Assembly (NCBI RefSeq): GCF_009671245.1
Contig: NZ_VTFS01000001.1
Span: 283,914-347,913 of the forward strand
Direction: 5' to 3'
DNA length: 64,000 nucleotides
From: Marinicella rhabdoformis
Lineage (GTDB): Bacteria; Pseudomonadota; Gammaproteobacteria; Xanthomonadales; Marinicellaceae
Of the stretch, positions 1 to 9,024 are shown piece after piece. Position 1 is the stretch's first letter; each line of letters begins with the position of its first letter. Under the pieces are notes generated by a model. The model was given only the letters and a program-made list of their open reading frames with translations, did not search any database and was not told where the DNA came from. The position numbers were made by a program, and so were the translations under genes.

Positions 1-98
1 GTCAGCAAGAAAGCAAGCTCTCCTCTGTTACCGTTCGACTTGCATGTGTTAGGCATACCGCCAGCGTTCAATCTGAGCCAGGATCAAACTCTTCAATT
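1..98 (-). rRNA. rrs: 16S ribosomal RNA, 5' end (partial)
   Basis: The reverse complement of 61-98 reads as the classic start of 16S rRNA, including the universal 27F priming region (AGAGTTTGATCCTGGCTCAG) followed by GATTGAACGCTGGCGG. Only about 98 bases of the 5' domain lie in the window; the rest continues to the left. The exact mature 5' end is set by analogy and could differ by a few bases. Confidence 0.97.
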
Positions 99-202
99 AA
101 ATTGGCGATGCAAACACAAGTGCTTACACCTTATTCATTGTGAGACTCAATTAAGAATCTCGGTTTGACCTCTAACTATATATTATCAAAAAAATTACGT
201 GA

Positions 203-216
203 ATTTTTAAAGTTAT
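203..216 (-). promoter_or_regulatory. boxA-like rRNA antitermination site
   Basis: On the minus strand the leader contains ACTTTAAAAATT, close to the boxA core CTTTAACAATT, about 105 bases before the 16S gene. BoxA in rRNA leaders is the loading site of the NusB-NusE-SuhB antitermination complex. The match is partial and the surroundings are AT-rich, so this is tentative. Confidence 0.45.
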
Positions 217-331
217 GGTCACTTGTCGTTGTACTCATTCAAGCACCCTTTCCAAGTGTCCACAAAAGTTATCTTATTAGTTTTTAAATTACTTTTTAAA
301 CCCGCTGGCATTTCGCTCAGCAGGGGGCGAT

Positions 332-359
332 ATTATCGCCGTTTTGATTTCGTTTGCAA
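332..359 (-). promoter_or_regulatory. rRNA promoter P3 (closest to 16S)
   Basis: Minus-strand -35 TTGCAA (354-359), a 16-base spacer and -10 GATAAT (332-337). The discriminator after the -10 is GC-rich (ATCGCCCCC), as in promoters under stringent control. It is one of three similarly built boxes spaced about 104-123 bases apart. Confidence 0.6.
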
Positions 360-435
360 GCTTTATTTTCAATCTTTTTCAAAACCATATCAAACCGCTT
401 TCAAAATCTTTTCCCTTCATCTCGAAGGGCTGCGT

Positions 436-463
436 ATTATCGCTTTATTTTCACCTTATGCAA
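436..463 (-). promoter_or_regulatory. rRNA promoter P2
   Basis: Minus-strand -35 TTGCAT (458-463), a 16-base spacer and -10 GATAAT (436-441), followed by a GC-rich discriminator (ACGCAGCCC). Its architecture and flanking bases resemble the P3 box, which suggests a tandem duplication. Confidence 0.6.
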
Positions 464-558
464 GCGGTTTTTTCATCTTTTTGAAATTTAATTCAAAGCC
501 AATCAAAAAACCTTTTAAACAGTCACTTTTCGTAACCACTGCCTGACAAGGTGTGCGA

Positions 559-586
559 ATTATAGACCCAAAAACTTTCTTGTAAA
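559..586 (-). promoter_or_regulatory. rRNA promoter P1 (most upstream)
   Basis: Minus-strand -35 TTTACA (581-586), a 16-base spacer and a perfect -10 TATAAT (559-564), followed by TCGCACACC. It is the best -10 in the rRNA leader and lies about 460 bases upstream of the 16S gene. Confidence 0.65.
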
Positions 587-661
587 CCCTTTTGTGACAC
601 TTTTATGAAATTAGTGAACTTTACCTGTTTTTTGGAGAGGAGCTTTTACGAAGAATAATTG

Positions 662-693
662 AAAAAGCCTGAGATGTAACACCTCAGACTTTT
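662..693 (-). terminator. rho-independent terminator after the surface lipoprotein gene
   Basis: On the minus strand a 7-bp stem (GTCTGAG / CTCAGGC, one G-T pair) is followed by TTTTT. It separates the pilMNOPQ-lipoprotein transcript from the rRNA promoters. Confidence 0.65.
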
Positions 694-746
694 AACCTTA
701 CTTTTTATTTAAACTAAACATAATAGTTTAAATAAAGCCCATTACC

Positions 747-3497
747 TTATGGTCCACATAATGCAGGAGGTGGATTAGGAGAGTAATTTAACAAGCAATA
801 GTCTATTCCCTCAAATTCAACATCTACACTGGGCTCCCCACCTGCAGCCGCAAAAGTACATGTACCAGAGAAAGATTCGTTATAGCCATTTAAACCTGCC
901 AATATTAATGCATTGGAAATTCCATTGTCATTAGTTGTAGTAGGAGCAGAGGCCACTTGAAGGATACCTCCTGAAGAGTCACACTCAGCAACCAATGCTG
1001 CTCCTCCTATACCAATACCATCACCACCAAACAGGAACAATTCAATGTTGATATTTCCGCTTGCAGTTACAGAACTTGGGCTTGCAGTAAGGTAACCTGC
1101 ACCAGGATTAGCCACTCTAACACAAATATCAGTATCTTCATCAACACATGTCAAACTTCCCGACCCAAATACAAAACCAGAGTCATCACTTTGCGTGATA
1201 AAGCCTGCGACTCTTGCTATACCTGTTGCACAACCATCAGAGCCTGTACGGTTGTTCATTACACCAGAACCCGATTGACCATCAATTGAACCAGACCCTT
1301 CACCTGAGAATGCCCAAGATATTGTTCTACCCTGTAAAGGATGACCTGCAGCATCATAAGTACATGCTGTTACATAAGCATCTTGGTTTGCTGGGATTAA
1401 TGATGGGTATGCAATTAACTCAGCACGCAAATCTGTTCCACCTACAGACCCTAAGCCTGGGTAAACAACAGTTTCTACATCAGTCACGGTTCTGGTTACA
1501 CCATTGATGGTTTCACCTATACCTTTTGCATATATTGCAGATAGCTTACCTAATTTAGATACCGGAAAATTCATATATGTAGTTGCAACACCGTTATCAC
1601 CTAATGTTGCTGAGGCTTCGATATTACCGTCTAACGCACGACCAACTGCATATGGAAAGATATCCATGTCATTGATAATGGAGCCAGTTAAATCATTTCT
1701 GTTGAATCTTTCGCTGATTGTCAATCTTGTTTGTGAATTAACTGTTTGGACAGTAGAAGAACTTTCTAGATCTTCATTACCGTGAATGTCTTCACCCCAA
1801 ACTAACAATGTATCACCAGCTTGAACACCGTTAGCATCATCAAAAAACCTAGCAGACTGAGAAGTAAATTGATTACCTCCTTCTTGTGGGTCGCCATCTA
1901 TACCAGATATTGCAAAAACACCATGACCATCTTGAGGGAAACCATCTAATGGACTGTCAATCAATCCAAATTGAATCGTTTGAGGCAATGCTGGGTTACC
2001 ACCTTTATCAGTACCTATAACACTTACACCCATTGTATATGTACCGTCAAGTTGACCTGACCCTGCAGCTAAATTCAAGTCAGTCACACCGTTAACGAAG
2101 AAGTTTTGTAAGTCAGGAATTGTGATGTCTAAACCAAACAAAATACCGTCACTGATTACAAAATTATTAGTGGCCGTTATTGGATCTTGTAATCCATTAT
2201 CTACATTGTTATCTGCTCTGTCCGTGGTTACTGTCATAACAACAGTATTTGGATTGTTACCACTGTGTAATGCCAAAGAACCAACACCATTAGCTGATGA
2301 CAATTTAACAGAAGTACCCTGCATTGGAAGACCTTGGGCATTTGTGGTTGAAACAAATTCACCGCTATTAGGCCCGTCTGTAGTGATATCAACCAGAATA
2401 TTATTTGCGTTGTTTGGGTTTGCTACTGGAAGACCATCTGCATCAGATACAAAAACTTGAACAGATTGAGATTGACTGCCTCCTGAACCGTTTATATAAC
2501 TGTGACCGCTGCTGTCTACTGCAATACTCGCAGGACCGTTCCCACTAGAGGATTGAACTGTGATATCAACTGTTTGGCTAATGGTATCACCTGTAAATTG
2601 ATCTAAAGCATTGACAGTTATAGTAGCGGTACCAGGCTGAAATGCCCAAATAAAGATTGTACCTCGACCTGCAACCATATCAACAGGACCACTACCCAAC
2701 AATACGAATATTTCATTAGTTTCAGTTAATGGGTCGTCATCAGGCTCAGTTTCTGGATCGTCTAAAGTTGAAAATACTGCTACATTGGTATTGCTAACGG
2801 CAACACCAACAGTGGAACCTTCATTACCGTCTGAAAGAGGGTTAACATAATTACCTAAAGGGTCTCTGAAAGATATAGTGGCTTCAGTCATATATACCGT
2901 TTCGAATGCCTCTCTGGGACTTAAGCCAAATACATTGGCAGGCAATGTGGTAGCTTGAGGCTCAATTGTTAAGCGGTCAAAAACTTCGGGGCCTTGAGTC
3001 ACATTATAATTTAAATTATTAAAGGAAGTTCTACCAGTCTGAGGGTCTACAGCTGAAGCAGTTAAAGTAACAGAACCAGTCAAAGAGCCTGAGTGAATAA
3101 AGAAAGTACCATTACCACCTGCAGATTCATTAAAAATTGTACCAAACATGGTTGTAAATTCATTGATGTCAGTTGTTTCTGGGTCATCTAAAGTAGAAAT
3201 TGGAGCCACTTGTACATTAGAGGTAGTTAAATGAATTTCTGTACCATCTGGGATGGGAGTACCATTATCAAATGTCACCCTTACTGTTACCTGTGTATAA
3301 AACGGTGAATCAAGTGTAACAGGAAAGTCATTTGTATTTGCTGGTAGCGTTTGTGCAACTGGCGTTAATGTAATCTTTAAGTTTTTACCAGCCGGACCAG
3401 TACTTGCACCGCCAGAATCACTACTTCCACCACCACATGCTGACAAAACCAGCCCGAAGATTCCGCAAAGAATTATTTGTTTTGTATATTTAAACAT
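747..3497 (-). CDS. large surface lipoprotein with Ig-like/invasin-type repeats
   Basis: Predicted outer-membrane lipoprotein of 916 residues, probably exposed on the cell surface. The N-terminus is a lipoprotein signal with lipobox LSAC (Cys20), followed by a Gly/Ser-rich linker. The body is Thr/Val/Asn-rich beta-sandwich sequence. Two units (about residues 40-170 and 175-315) share a TLPAN opening and a STLDDPET motif, which suggests duplicated bacterial Ig-like (Big_1/invasin-type) domains. The C-terminal third has several Cys that could form disulfides. An AAGG Shine-Dalgarno precedes the ATG. The gene starts 21 bases behind pilQ on the same strand with no terminator between, so it is probably co-transcribed with the pilus genes. 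Function is unknown; a pilus-associated adhesin or secretin accessory protein is an inference from position. Confidence 0.8.
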   Translation of the reverse strand: MFKYTKQIILCGIFGLVLSACGGGSSDSGGASTGPAGKNLKITLTPVAQTLPANTNDFPVTLDSPFYTQVTVRVTFDNGTPIPDGTEIHLTTSNVQVAPISTLDDPETTDINEFTTMFGTIFNESAGGNGTFFIHSGSLTGSVTLTASAVDPQTGRTSFNNLNYNVTQGPEVFDRLTIEPQATTLPANVFGLSPREAFETVYMTEATISFRDPLGNYVNPLSDGNEGSTVGVAVSNTNVAVFSTLDDPETEPDDDPLTETNEIFVLLGSGPVDMVAGRGTIFIWAFQPGTATITVNALDQFTGDTISQTVDITVQSSSGNGPASIAVDSSGHSYINGSGGSQSQSVQVFVSDADGLPVANPNNANNILVDITTDGPNSGEFVSTTNAQGLPMQGTSVKLSSANGVGSLALHSGNNPNTVVMTVTTDRADNNVDNGLQDPITATNNFVISDGILFGLDITIPDLQNFFVNGVTDLNLAAGSGQLDGTYTMGVSVIGTDKGGNPALPQTIQFGLIDSPLDGFPQDGHGVFAISGIDGDPQEGGNQFTSQSARFFDDANGVQAGDTLLVWGEDIHGNEDLESSSTVQTVNSQTRLTISERFNRNDLTGSIINDMDIFPYAVGRALDGNIEASATLGDNGVATTYMNFPVSKLGKLSAIYAKGIGETINGVTRTVTDVETVVYPGLGSVGGTDLRAELIAYPSLIPANQDAYVTACTYDAAGHPLQGRTISWAFSGEGSGSIDGQSGSGVMNNRTGSDGCATGIARVAGFITQSDDSGFVFGSGSLTCVDEDTDICVRVANPGAGYLTASPSSVTASGNINIELFLFGGDGIGIGGAALVAECDSSGGILQVASAPTTTNDNGISNALILAGLNGYNESFSGTCTFAAAGGEPSVDVEFEGIDYCLLNYSPNPPPALCGP

Positions 3498-3518
3498 AGA
3501 ATTGACCTTTTCTTTTAT

Positions 3519-5699
3519 TTATAAACTTTCTTTAATTATTGTTGGGGTTACAAAAATCAATAACTCAGCCTTATTATCTTGAACTGCCTTGTTTCTGAAT
3601 AAATTGCCTAGCCCAGGTATATCACCTAAAACTGGAACTTTTGAGCGTGTCGTTCTTCTTACTTGCTCATAAATCCCACCTAAAACCACTGTTTGTCCAT
3701 TTTCGACTAACACCCTAGTTTGAACTGATCTGGTGTCAATTGATGGAACACTACCTCCGAGAGATGTAGAAATTTCTTCACCAATCGCATCTTGATCAAC
3801 TTTTAAAGTTAAATCTACACGATCATCTGGGGTAATCAATGGCGTTACAGTCAACGCCAATACAGCATCTTTAAATGAAATACTAGTTGCTCCACTAGAA
3901 GTAGCTTGTTCATAAGGAATTTGTACACCTTGCTTTATAACTGCTTCTGTTTGATTTGCAGTAATAACCCTTGGTGATGATACCACTTCACCACGGTCTT
4001 CTGTCTCTAAGGCTGATAATTCAAGATCTAATAAAAAATCCGCAGCTAAAATACTAGCAGCCCATCGACCGGCAGAAGAGGCAGCAGTAGGCAAATTAAT
4101 GTTTAATCGTTCACCTAGTGGAGCTCCAGCAATAGGATTGCTTAATTCAGAATAATCAGGTTGGACAGTCGGTACTCCTGAACCACTTGCTGATGTATAA
4201 CGATTTATTAAGGCTGCATTATTCAACCTATCTACAGCAGCAGCACTCCCACCCGTGCTTATAATGTTTCCGTAACGGTCTTCATGAGACCCGTTTATTC
4301 CAAAACGAACACCAAGTTCATCTCCAAATTTTTCTGTTGCAACAACAATTCTTGATTCTATTTGTACTTGTTGAACCGAGCGGTCTAAAGAATCTACCAA
4401 TTGTTGAACGACTTTTAACCTATCAGGGACATCGCTTACTAACAAAGTATTTGTACGCTCATCGAAAGTAACTGATCCTCGGTCTGATAAAAAACTATTT
4501 TCACCTCCCCCTGAGCCTCCTCCTCCTTGAACATCTCCACTAATTAAAGCGGCCAACTCTTCGGCTTTAGCATAGTTTACTTGAAGAAATATATTATCCA
4601 AAGGTTCCAACTCTTCTTTTTTACTTAAGGCCTCCAACGCTTCTTGTTCCCTTTGTGCAATCTCAGAAGCTGGTGCTATCCATATCACATCACCGCTTCT
4701 TCTTTTATCCAATTGTTTGCTTTGTAAAACGATATCTAATGCCTGATCCCATGGAACACCCTGCAATCTAAGCGTCACACTTCCTTGCACATTATCGGCA
4801 ACAACTATATTAAGCTGTGAAGCATCTGCTATTAATTGAATTACAGATCGAACTTCAACATCCATAAAATTAAATGAAACAAGGTTTCCTGTATATTCTA
4901 TCTCATTATCTAGTAATTTCGATCGATCAACAGCTTCCACATCCTTTTCAGTGATTTCTAACGTGTATTGGTTTCCAGTTTGATAAGCCATATGATCATA
5001 TAAACCATTGGCTTCTATTTCAACTTTAACATTACTACCAGATTGACGAGCATCTACATAACTAACCGGTGTAGCAAAATCAATGACATCGAGCTTTCTA
5101 TCCATTGACTCAGACAAGGTAGCTCCCAATATTTCAATCATTATTTTTTCACTGTTTTCAGTCAAATTGACTATAGCATTAGGTGAATCAAAACCAAGTT
5201 GAACTACTCCTTGACCAGACTCCCCCCGTCTAAAATCAACTAAATTGACTTCTGAGTTTGTAGCTTTCTTTGAGGTGTTTGAAGCTCTGTTACCAGACAA
5301 TGTTAAAGACACTGTATTACCAGTCACTGAAACACTGTGCTCACCAGCAGAAATTAGATCGATAACCGCCCTGGTTTTCGAGTCAGTAGAAACCATCCGA
5401 AGCCCCTTAGCCACACCAATACCAATGGCCAAATTTCTTTTTCCAGAGGCGTTAACAGTACCTGAAAAATCAAGCGCAACCCTTGACGGCACATTGGTTA
5501 CAAAAACCTCAGGTTCGATTGCAGAACCAGAAAATTCAAAATCAATTACAACCGCACCATTCGCGCCAGTTTTTAAATTAACATCTTGAATTTCTGATTG
5601 AGCAGCTGCCTGACCAATAAAAACACATAACAACAGACACCATTTCATATAATGCTTTCCTTTTAAATATTGTTTAGAACTTCTTATATTACCTTTCAT
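3519..5699 (-). CDS. pilQ: type IV pilus secretin PilQ
   Basis: Forms the outer-membrane ring through which the type IV pilus passes. A signal peptide (hydrophobic LLLCVFIG, cleavage near AAA-QS) precedes two AMIN-type peptidoglycan-binding beta domains (about residues 37-130 and 150-250). Next come an STN/N0 domain (about 270-340), an N1/NolW domain (about 365-450, interrupted by a Gly/Ser-rich loop) and the secretin barrel (about 540-725) with the VPVLGDIPGLGNLF signature and a C-terminal TPTII strand. The length (726 aa) is normal for PilQ. Two starts are possible: ATG at 5699 (GAGGG upstream) and ATG at 5648 (AAAGGAAAG upstream), the latter giving a more conventional short signal peptide. 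It is the last pil gene of pilMNOPQ. Confidence 0.96.
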   Translation of the reverse strand: MKGNIRSSKQYLKGKHYMKWCLLLCVFIGQAAAQSEIQDVNLKTGANGAVVIDFEFSGSAIEPEVFVTNVPSRVALDFSGTVNASGKRNLAIGIGVAKGLRMVSTDSKTRAVIDLISAGEHSVSVTGNTVSLTLSGNRASNTSKKATNSEVNLVDFRRGESGQGVVQLGFDSPNAIVNLTENSEKIMIEILGATLSESMDRKLDVIDFATPVSYVDARQSGSNVKVEIEANGLYDHMAYQTGNQYTLEITEKDVEAVDRSKLLDNEIEYTGNLVSFNFMDVEVRSVIQLIADASQLNIVVADNVQGSVTLRLQGVPWDQALDIVLQSKQLDKRRSGDVIWIAPASEIAQREQEALEALSKKEELEPLDNIFLQVNYAKAEELAALISGDVQGGGGSGGGENSFLSDRGSVTFDERTNTLLVSDVPDRLKVVQQLVDSLDRSVQQVQIESRIVVATEKFGDELGVRFGINGSHEDRYGNIISTGGSAAAVDRLNNAALINRYTSASGSGVPTVQPDYSELSNPIAGAPLGERLNINLPTAASSAGRWAASILAADFLLDLELSALETEDRGEVVSSPRVITANQTEAVIKQGVQIPYEQATSSGATSISFKDAVLALTVTPLITPDDRVDLTLKVDQDAIGEEISTSLGGSVPSIDTRSVQTRVLVENGQTVVLGGIYEQVRRTTRSKVPVLGDIPGLGNLFRNKAVQDNKAELLIFVTPTIIKESL

Positions 5700-5709
5700 G
5701 CAACTACCC

Positions 5710-6237
5710 TCATTCTTCTTTTAACGCCATAGCGGCTTCACGTTCACGCCAAGCGCCTAATCCATCATTAATCCATTCACTGATAACAATTTCATTTTCA
5801 GCAATTGAAACAATTTCACCATAATTATGCCCAACAAAATGACCAACTGCCACACGCCAAATATTTCCATCTGGGTCTATAACTAAACCCCAAAAGTCAT
5901 CTTCTTGTTGGTAGGTTCCAACCATCATTAAACTGTCTAGTGGAAAAGACTCTAAAAACTCTTTTCTCCTTGTTAAATCAGGACCCTGACCATTCTCAAA
6001 TGCAACCATCTGCTCTTCTGTAGGCTCATCTTCTGACTCTTCAAGATCGTTTGAAAATGGATCGCGACTCGATTGTGCATTGTACTCAAACACTTCCATT
6101 GGCTTGATTTCTGGCAATGGATCAATTGGTTTTGCAGGCTTTGCTTTTTCATTGGCAATAAAACGATTTAAATCTTCTAGGTTATTAGCACAAGCTGACA
6201 ACATAAAAAGCATTAAAACAATCAAAAGGTTTTTCAT
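5710..6237 (-). CDS. pilP: type IV pilus lipoprotein PilP
   Basis: Inner-membrane-anchored lipoprotein linking the PilN/PilO platform to the PilQ secretin in the periplasm. It has a short signal with lipobox LSAC (Cys16), a Pro-rich extended linker (about 30-60) and a C-terminal HR/beta domain (about 85-170) with the typical GTYQQ...WGLVIDPDGNIWRV pattern. Its 175 residues match the family. The ATG overlaps the pilO stop by one base, which implies translational coupling. Confidence 0.93.
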   Translation of the reverse strand: MKNLLIVLMLFMLSACANNLEDLNRFIANEKAKPAKPIDPLPEIKPMEVFEYNAQSSRDPFSNDLEESEDEPTEEQMVAFENGQGPDLTRRKEFLESFPLDSLMMVGTYQQEDDFWGLVIDPDGNIWRVAVGHFVGHNYGEIVSIAENEIVISEWINDGLGAWREREAAMALKEE

Positions 6238-6881
6238 TATTTGTTCCCTCCAGATTTACTGCCACTATCCATCATTGCCTGTTCATTTTCATCTAAGTAA
6301 CGATATGTTTTTGCTGTCCCCTCTAATAGAAGCTTACCACCTGATAAAGAATCACCCAGTGGTTTTAGCGATATATCATGCATCGTTAATATAACTACAC
6401 GAGGTAAAGATGCCACACCACTTACAAATGCACCAAACTCATGATAATTCCCTTTCATTTTCAAACTTATTGGTTTTTCCGCATAAAAATCTTTTAATGT
6501 CTCAGAACCTGGTTGAAACAAATCGTTTTCTATACCGCTGGCCAACGCAGTTTGAGATATGTCTACAATCAAATCTGACATTTCATTTTTGCTTGGCAGT
6601 TGTCTAAGCATAGACTTCAAAATAACTTCCATTTCTTCAAGTTGATTTTTATAGGCAGGTAATTGCGCAGCTTTTTGGTATTTATAGGAAAAAGTTTGCT
6701 TATGCTCCAATTCTTTCTTTTTCAACCCTTCAAGTTGTATTCTTTGATCTTTTACTACAAACCAATATACACCACCAACAATGGCGACCATTGATACTAT
6801 AATCAAAAATACCTTAACCCTGTTTGGCGCTCCACCTAAGTTTGCTGTATCTAAACTTTGAAGTTCATCAAAAAAATTCAT
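6237..6881 (-). CDS. pilO: type IV pilus inner-membrane protein PilO
   Basis: Bitopic inner-membrane protein that pairs with PilN to form the alignment subcomplex of the type IV pilus machine. One N-terminal transmembrane helix (about residues 24-44) is followed by a coiled coil (about 50-95) and a ferredoxin-like periplasmic domain with FYAEKPISLKMKGNYHEFGAFVSGVA, characteristic of PilO. Its 214 residues are normal for the family. The start overlaps the pilN stop (TAATG). Confidence 0.94.
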   Translation of the reverse strand: MNFFDELQSLDTANLGGAPNRVKVFLIIVSMVAIVGGVYWFVVKDQRIQLEGLKKKELEHKQTFSYKYQKAAQLPAYKNQLEEMEVILKSMLRQLPSKNEMSDLIVDISQTALASGIENDLFQPGSETLKDFYAEKPISLKMKGNYHEFGAFVSGVASLPRVVILTMHDISLKPLGDSLSGGKLLLEGTAKTYRYLDENEQAMMDSGSKSGGNK

Positions 6882-7465
6882 TATGCATCAACCTCCTCAA
6901 CTTTACTGTCACTCTTCTTTTTATTAGGGTTTGTCAGGTTAGCACTGAGTTTAAATTTTTGTTCGTGTGACGTTAGTGTGTCATCATTTTTAATCAAAAC
7001 AACATCCACCCCTGCAAACCAATCCGAAGCTTTAAGTTGATCCATATAATCAGAAATACGAGCATATGATTGTGCATACCCCTCTACAGTCAACCTAACA
7101 CCACTTTGCTTGATATTTTCCAAGAAAACACCGTTAGGTATTGTTTTAACCAACTCATCGAACAAGTGAACCATTTGCGTTCTATTAGCTTGTAACTCTT
7201 CAATTACTTGCTGCCTAGAAATTAAACTGGCTTTTTTTGCCTCTAACTCTTTTATCTCTGCAATTTGCCTATCTAATTTGGCAATTTCATCAGTCATATA
7301 CTGATTTCTTTTATTTTGAAACTTTATGCTTTGATCAAAATAATAATATGCTGTCCCTGCAATCAAAAGAGCCAATATAATTCCTGCAACCAGCATGACA
7401 TAAAATTCATTTGTCATTTGTTGGCGTCTTTCCTCGCGCCATGGGAGTAAATTAATCTTAACCAT
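6881..7465 (-). CDS. pilN: type IV pilus inner-membrane protein PilN
   Basis: Partner of PilO; its short cytoplasmic N-terminus binds PilM. The conserved MVKINLLPWREERR start (the INLLPWR motif inserts into PilM) is followed by a transmembrane helix (about residues 23-43), a coiled coil (about 48-95) and a periplasmic ferredoxin-like domain. The start overlaps the pilM stop by the ATGA arrangement. Its 194 residues and gene order match the family. Confidence 0.95.
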   Translation of the reverse strand: MVKINLLPWREERRQQMTNEFYVMLVAGIILALLIAGTAYYYFDQSIKFQNKRNQYMTDEIAKLDRQIAEIKELEAKKASLISRQQVIEELQANRTQMVHLFDELVKTIPNGVFLENIKQSGVRLTVEGYAQSYARISDYMDQLKASDWFAGVDVVLIKNDDTLTSHEQKFKLSANLTNPNKKKSDSKVEEVDA

Positions 7466-8523
7466 CAGTCAAAATTCCTCATTGCTAAGCCCACCACAGA
7501 CATCAAAGAAGGCGCATCTGAATTAAGCGCTTCTTTATTCACTTTGGCAGAGTGTTTTAAATTTTGAACAGGATTAACAATTGATGTAGGTACACCAATT
7601 TGCTCTTCTACTAGTAGATCAATATCTTCTATAGCAGCACATCCTCCACCCAACATTATACGATCCACATTACTGAATTCTGTAGCTGAAAAAAAGAATT
7701 GAAGCGCTCTGCTAACTTGTTGAACAACAGAATCTTTAAATGACTGCAACACTTCTGATTCATAGCTGTCTGGAAGACCTCCTTGCCTTTTCGCAAGTCC
7801 GGCCTCTTCAAAAGACAATCCATACCTTTGCATAATTTCTTCTGTCAGCTGTTTGCCTCCAAAAGCTTGCTCTCTGTTATAGATGCCTACACCTTTGTGC
7901 ATGGCATGCAATGTTGTTTTATTTGCCCCAATATCAAAAAGCGCAACAACTTCCTCGTCTTCAATTCCATAATCAGGCTTCATCATGTCAAAACAACGCT
8001 CAATAGCAAAAGCCTCTACATCAACGACCTTCAACGTTAAGTCAGCACCTTCAAATGCCTCTAAATAAACATCTACATTCTCAGACCGTGAACTGGCAAT
8101 CAAGATGTTATTTATTTCGGGACTGTTATCTGCCGGCCCTAAAACAGCAAAATCAAGATTGACTTCATCTATTGGGTATGGAATGAACTGATTGGCATCT
8201 AAAGCAAGCTGCTGCTCCAAGTCATCTTCATTCAAATCACTAGGCATTTGAATGATTTTGGTAATAACAGCAGAACCAGAAACAGCCGTCGCTACATTCT
8301 TAAGCTTTACACCAGATTTGTGAAATAGTTTACTGATTGCTGCAGAAACCATATCTACTTCAGCAATATTATTATCCACCACCGCATTAACTGGCAACGG
8401 CTCCACACCATATCGTTCAACTTTCATGTTGCCAATGCTTCCACTGAGCTGTAACAACTTCACTGCAGAGGAACTGATATCAACTCCTACCAATTGAACT
8501 TTGCTTCTACCTAACAATTGCAA
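7465..8523 (-). CDS. pilM: type IV pilus assembly ATPase-like protein PilM
   Basis: Cytoplasmic actin/FtsA-like protein that binds the PilN N-terminus and helps place the pilus machine. The nucleotide-binding phosphate-1 loop VGVDISSSAVKLL lies at about residues 13-25, a second phosphate motif ALFDIGANKTTLH at about 190-203, and a MLGGGCA adenosine motif at about 289-295. The start codon is TTG at 8523, supported by a GAGAG Shine-Dalgarno and by an N-terminus that begins just before the first beta strand as in other PilM. It is the first gene of pilMNOPQ. Confidence 0.95.
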   Translation of the reverse strand: MQLLGRSKVQLVGVDISSSAVKLLQLSGSIGNMKVERYGVEPLPVNAVVDNNIAEVDMVSAAISKLFHKSGVKLKNVATAVSGSAVITKIIQMPSDLNEDDLEQQLALDANQFIPYPIDEVNLDFAVLGPADNSPEINNILIASSRSENVDVYLEAFEGADLTLKVVDVEAFAIERCFDMMKPDYGIEDEEVVALFDIGANKTTLHAMHKGVGIYNREQAFGGKQLTEEIMQRYGLSFEEAGLAKRQGGLPDSYESEVLQSFKDSVVQQVSRALQFFFSATEFSNVDRIMLGGGCAAIEDIDLLVEEQIGVPTSIVNPVQNLKHSAKVNKEALNSDAPSLMSVVGLAMRNFD

Positions 8524-8895
8524 AATGATTCTCTCTCTTTCTAATTTGATTCATGAAACGTTAAAAACTGACACAATAATTTGACTATTACATTAAATTC
8601 AGTGTTTTAAATCTGTGTTTTCACTCACATTTCGTTAACGTACCTTAACTATTTTAAGAAGTCATTACAAGAATAACTCTTAAAGTACTGAATAATCAAT
8701 ATATATTATTATTTTATTTTTACCCCAAAGCAAGTAAAAACAACAAAAATTAATCGCATCTAACAAAAAAAGTACAAAATGATTATTTGTAATTGAGAAT
8801 AATTATCTGATATAAGAGACCATTTGCGTCACTATGACCTAAATCATTAAAACTGACACGTCTTACCAAAATGAATTTAAAAATAAAGAAATAGA
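8524..8895. other. AT-rich intergenic region upstream of pilM
   Basis: No gene is seen in these 372 bases. They lie between tRNA-Ile2 and pilM, both on the minus strand, so the region should contain the pilM promoter and the tRNA 3' trailer. I could not settle on a convincing -10/-35 pair for pilM. A Fur-box-like 19-mer is noted separately at 8789-8807. Confidence 0.6.
8789..8807. promoter_or_regulatory. possible Fur-box-like site
   Basis: The 19 bases match the E. coli Fur consensus (GATAATGATAATCATTATC) at 14 positions by my count, including the right half AATTATC-type end. It lies about 270 bases upstream of pilM. The background is very AT-rich, so a chance match is quite possible. Confidence 0.25.
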
Positions 8896-8972
8896 TGGTG
8901 GGCCCTCCCCGACTTGAACGGGGGACCTGCCGATTATGAGTCGGATGCTCTAACCAACTGAGCTAAGGGCCC
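8896..8972 (-). tRNA. tRNA-Ile2 (anticodon CAU, lysidine-type)
   Basis: A 77-base cloverleaf with encoded CCA: acceptor GGGCCCT/AGGGCCC, D-arm GCTCAGTTGGTTAGAGC, anticodon loop CTCATAA and T-arm GTTCAAGTC. The anticodon is CAT. The acceptor stem and the CCGACTCATAATCGG anticodon arm resemble the AUA-decoding Ile2 tRNA, whose C34 is converted to lysidine by TilS, more than elongator Met tRNA. This assignment rests on similarity from memory. Confidence 0.85.
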
Positions 8973-9024
8973 TTTATTAAGTAGGTCAATACCCAGAAAG
9001 TGGATAGCAACCAAAAGATGTCGC

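Noticed and set aside
223-546. 107-codon open frame in the rRNA leader
   Set aside because: It lies over the tandem promoters, is opposite to the rRNA transcript, and encodes Phe/Lys/Ser-rich sequence with no family features.
8896-8972. Elongator tRNA-Met
   Set aside because: The anticodon CAT is shared, but the acceptor stem and anticodon arm look like the lysidine-modified tRNA-Ile2; kept as Ile2 with some doubt.
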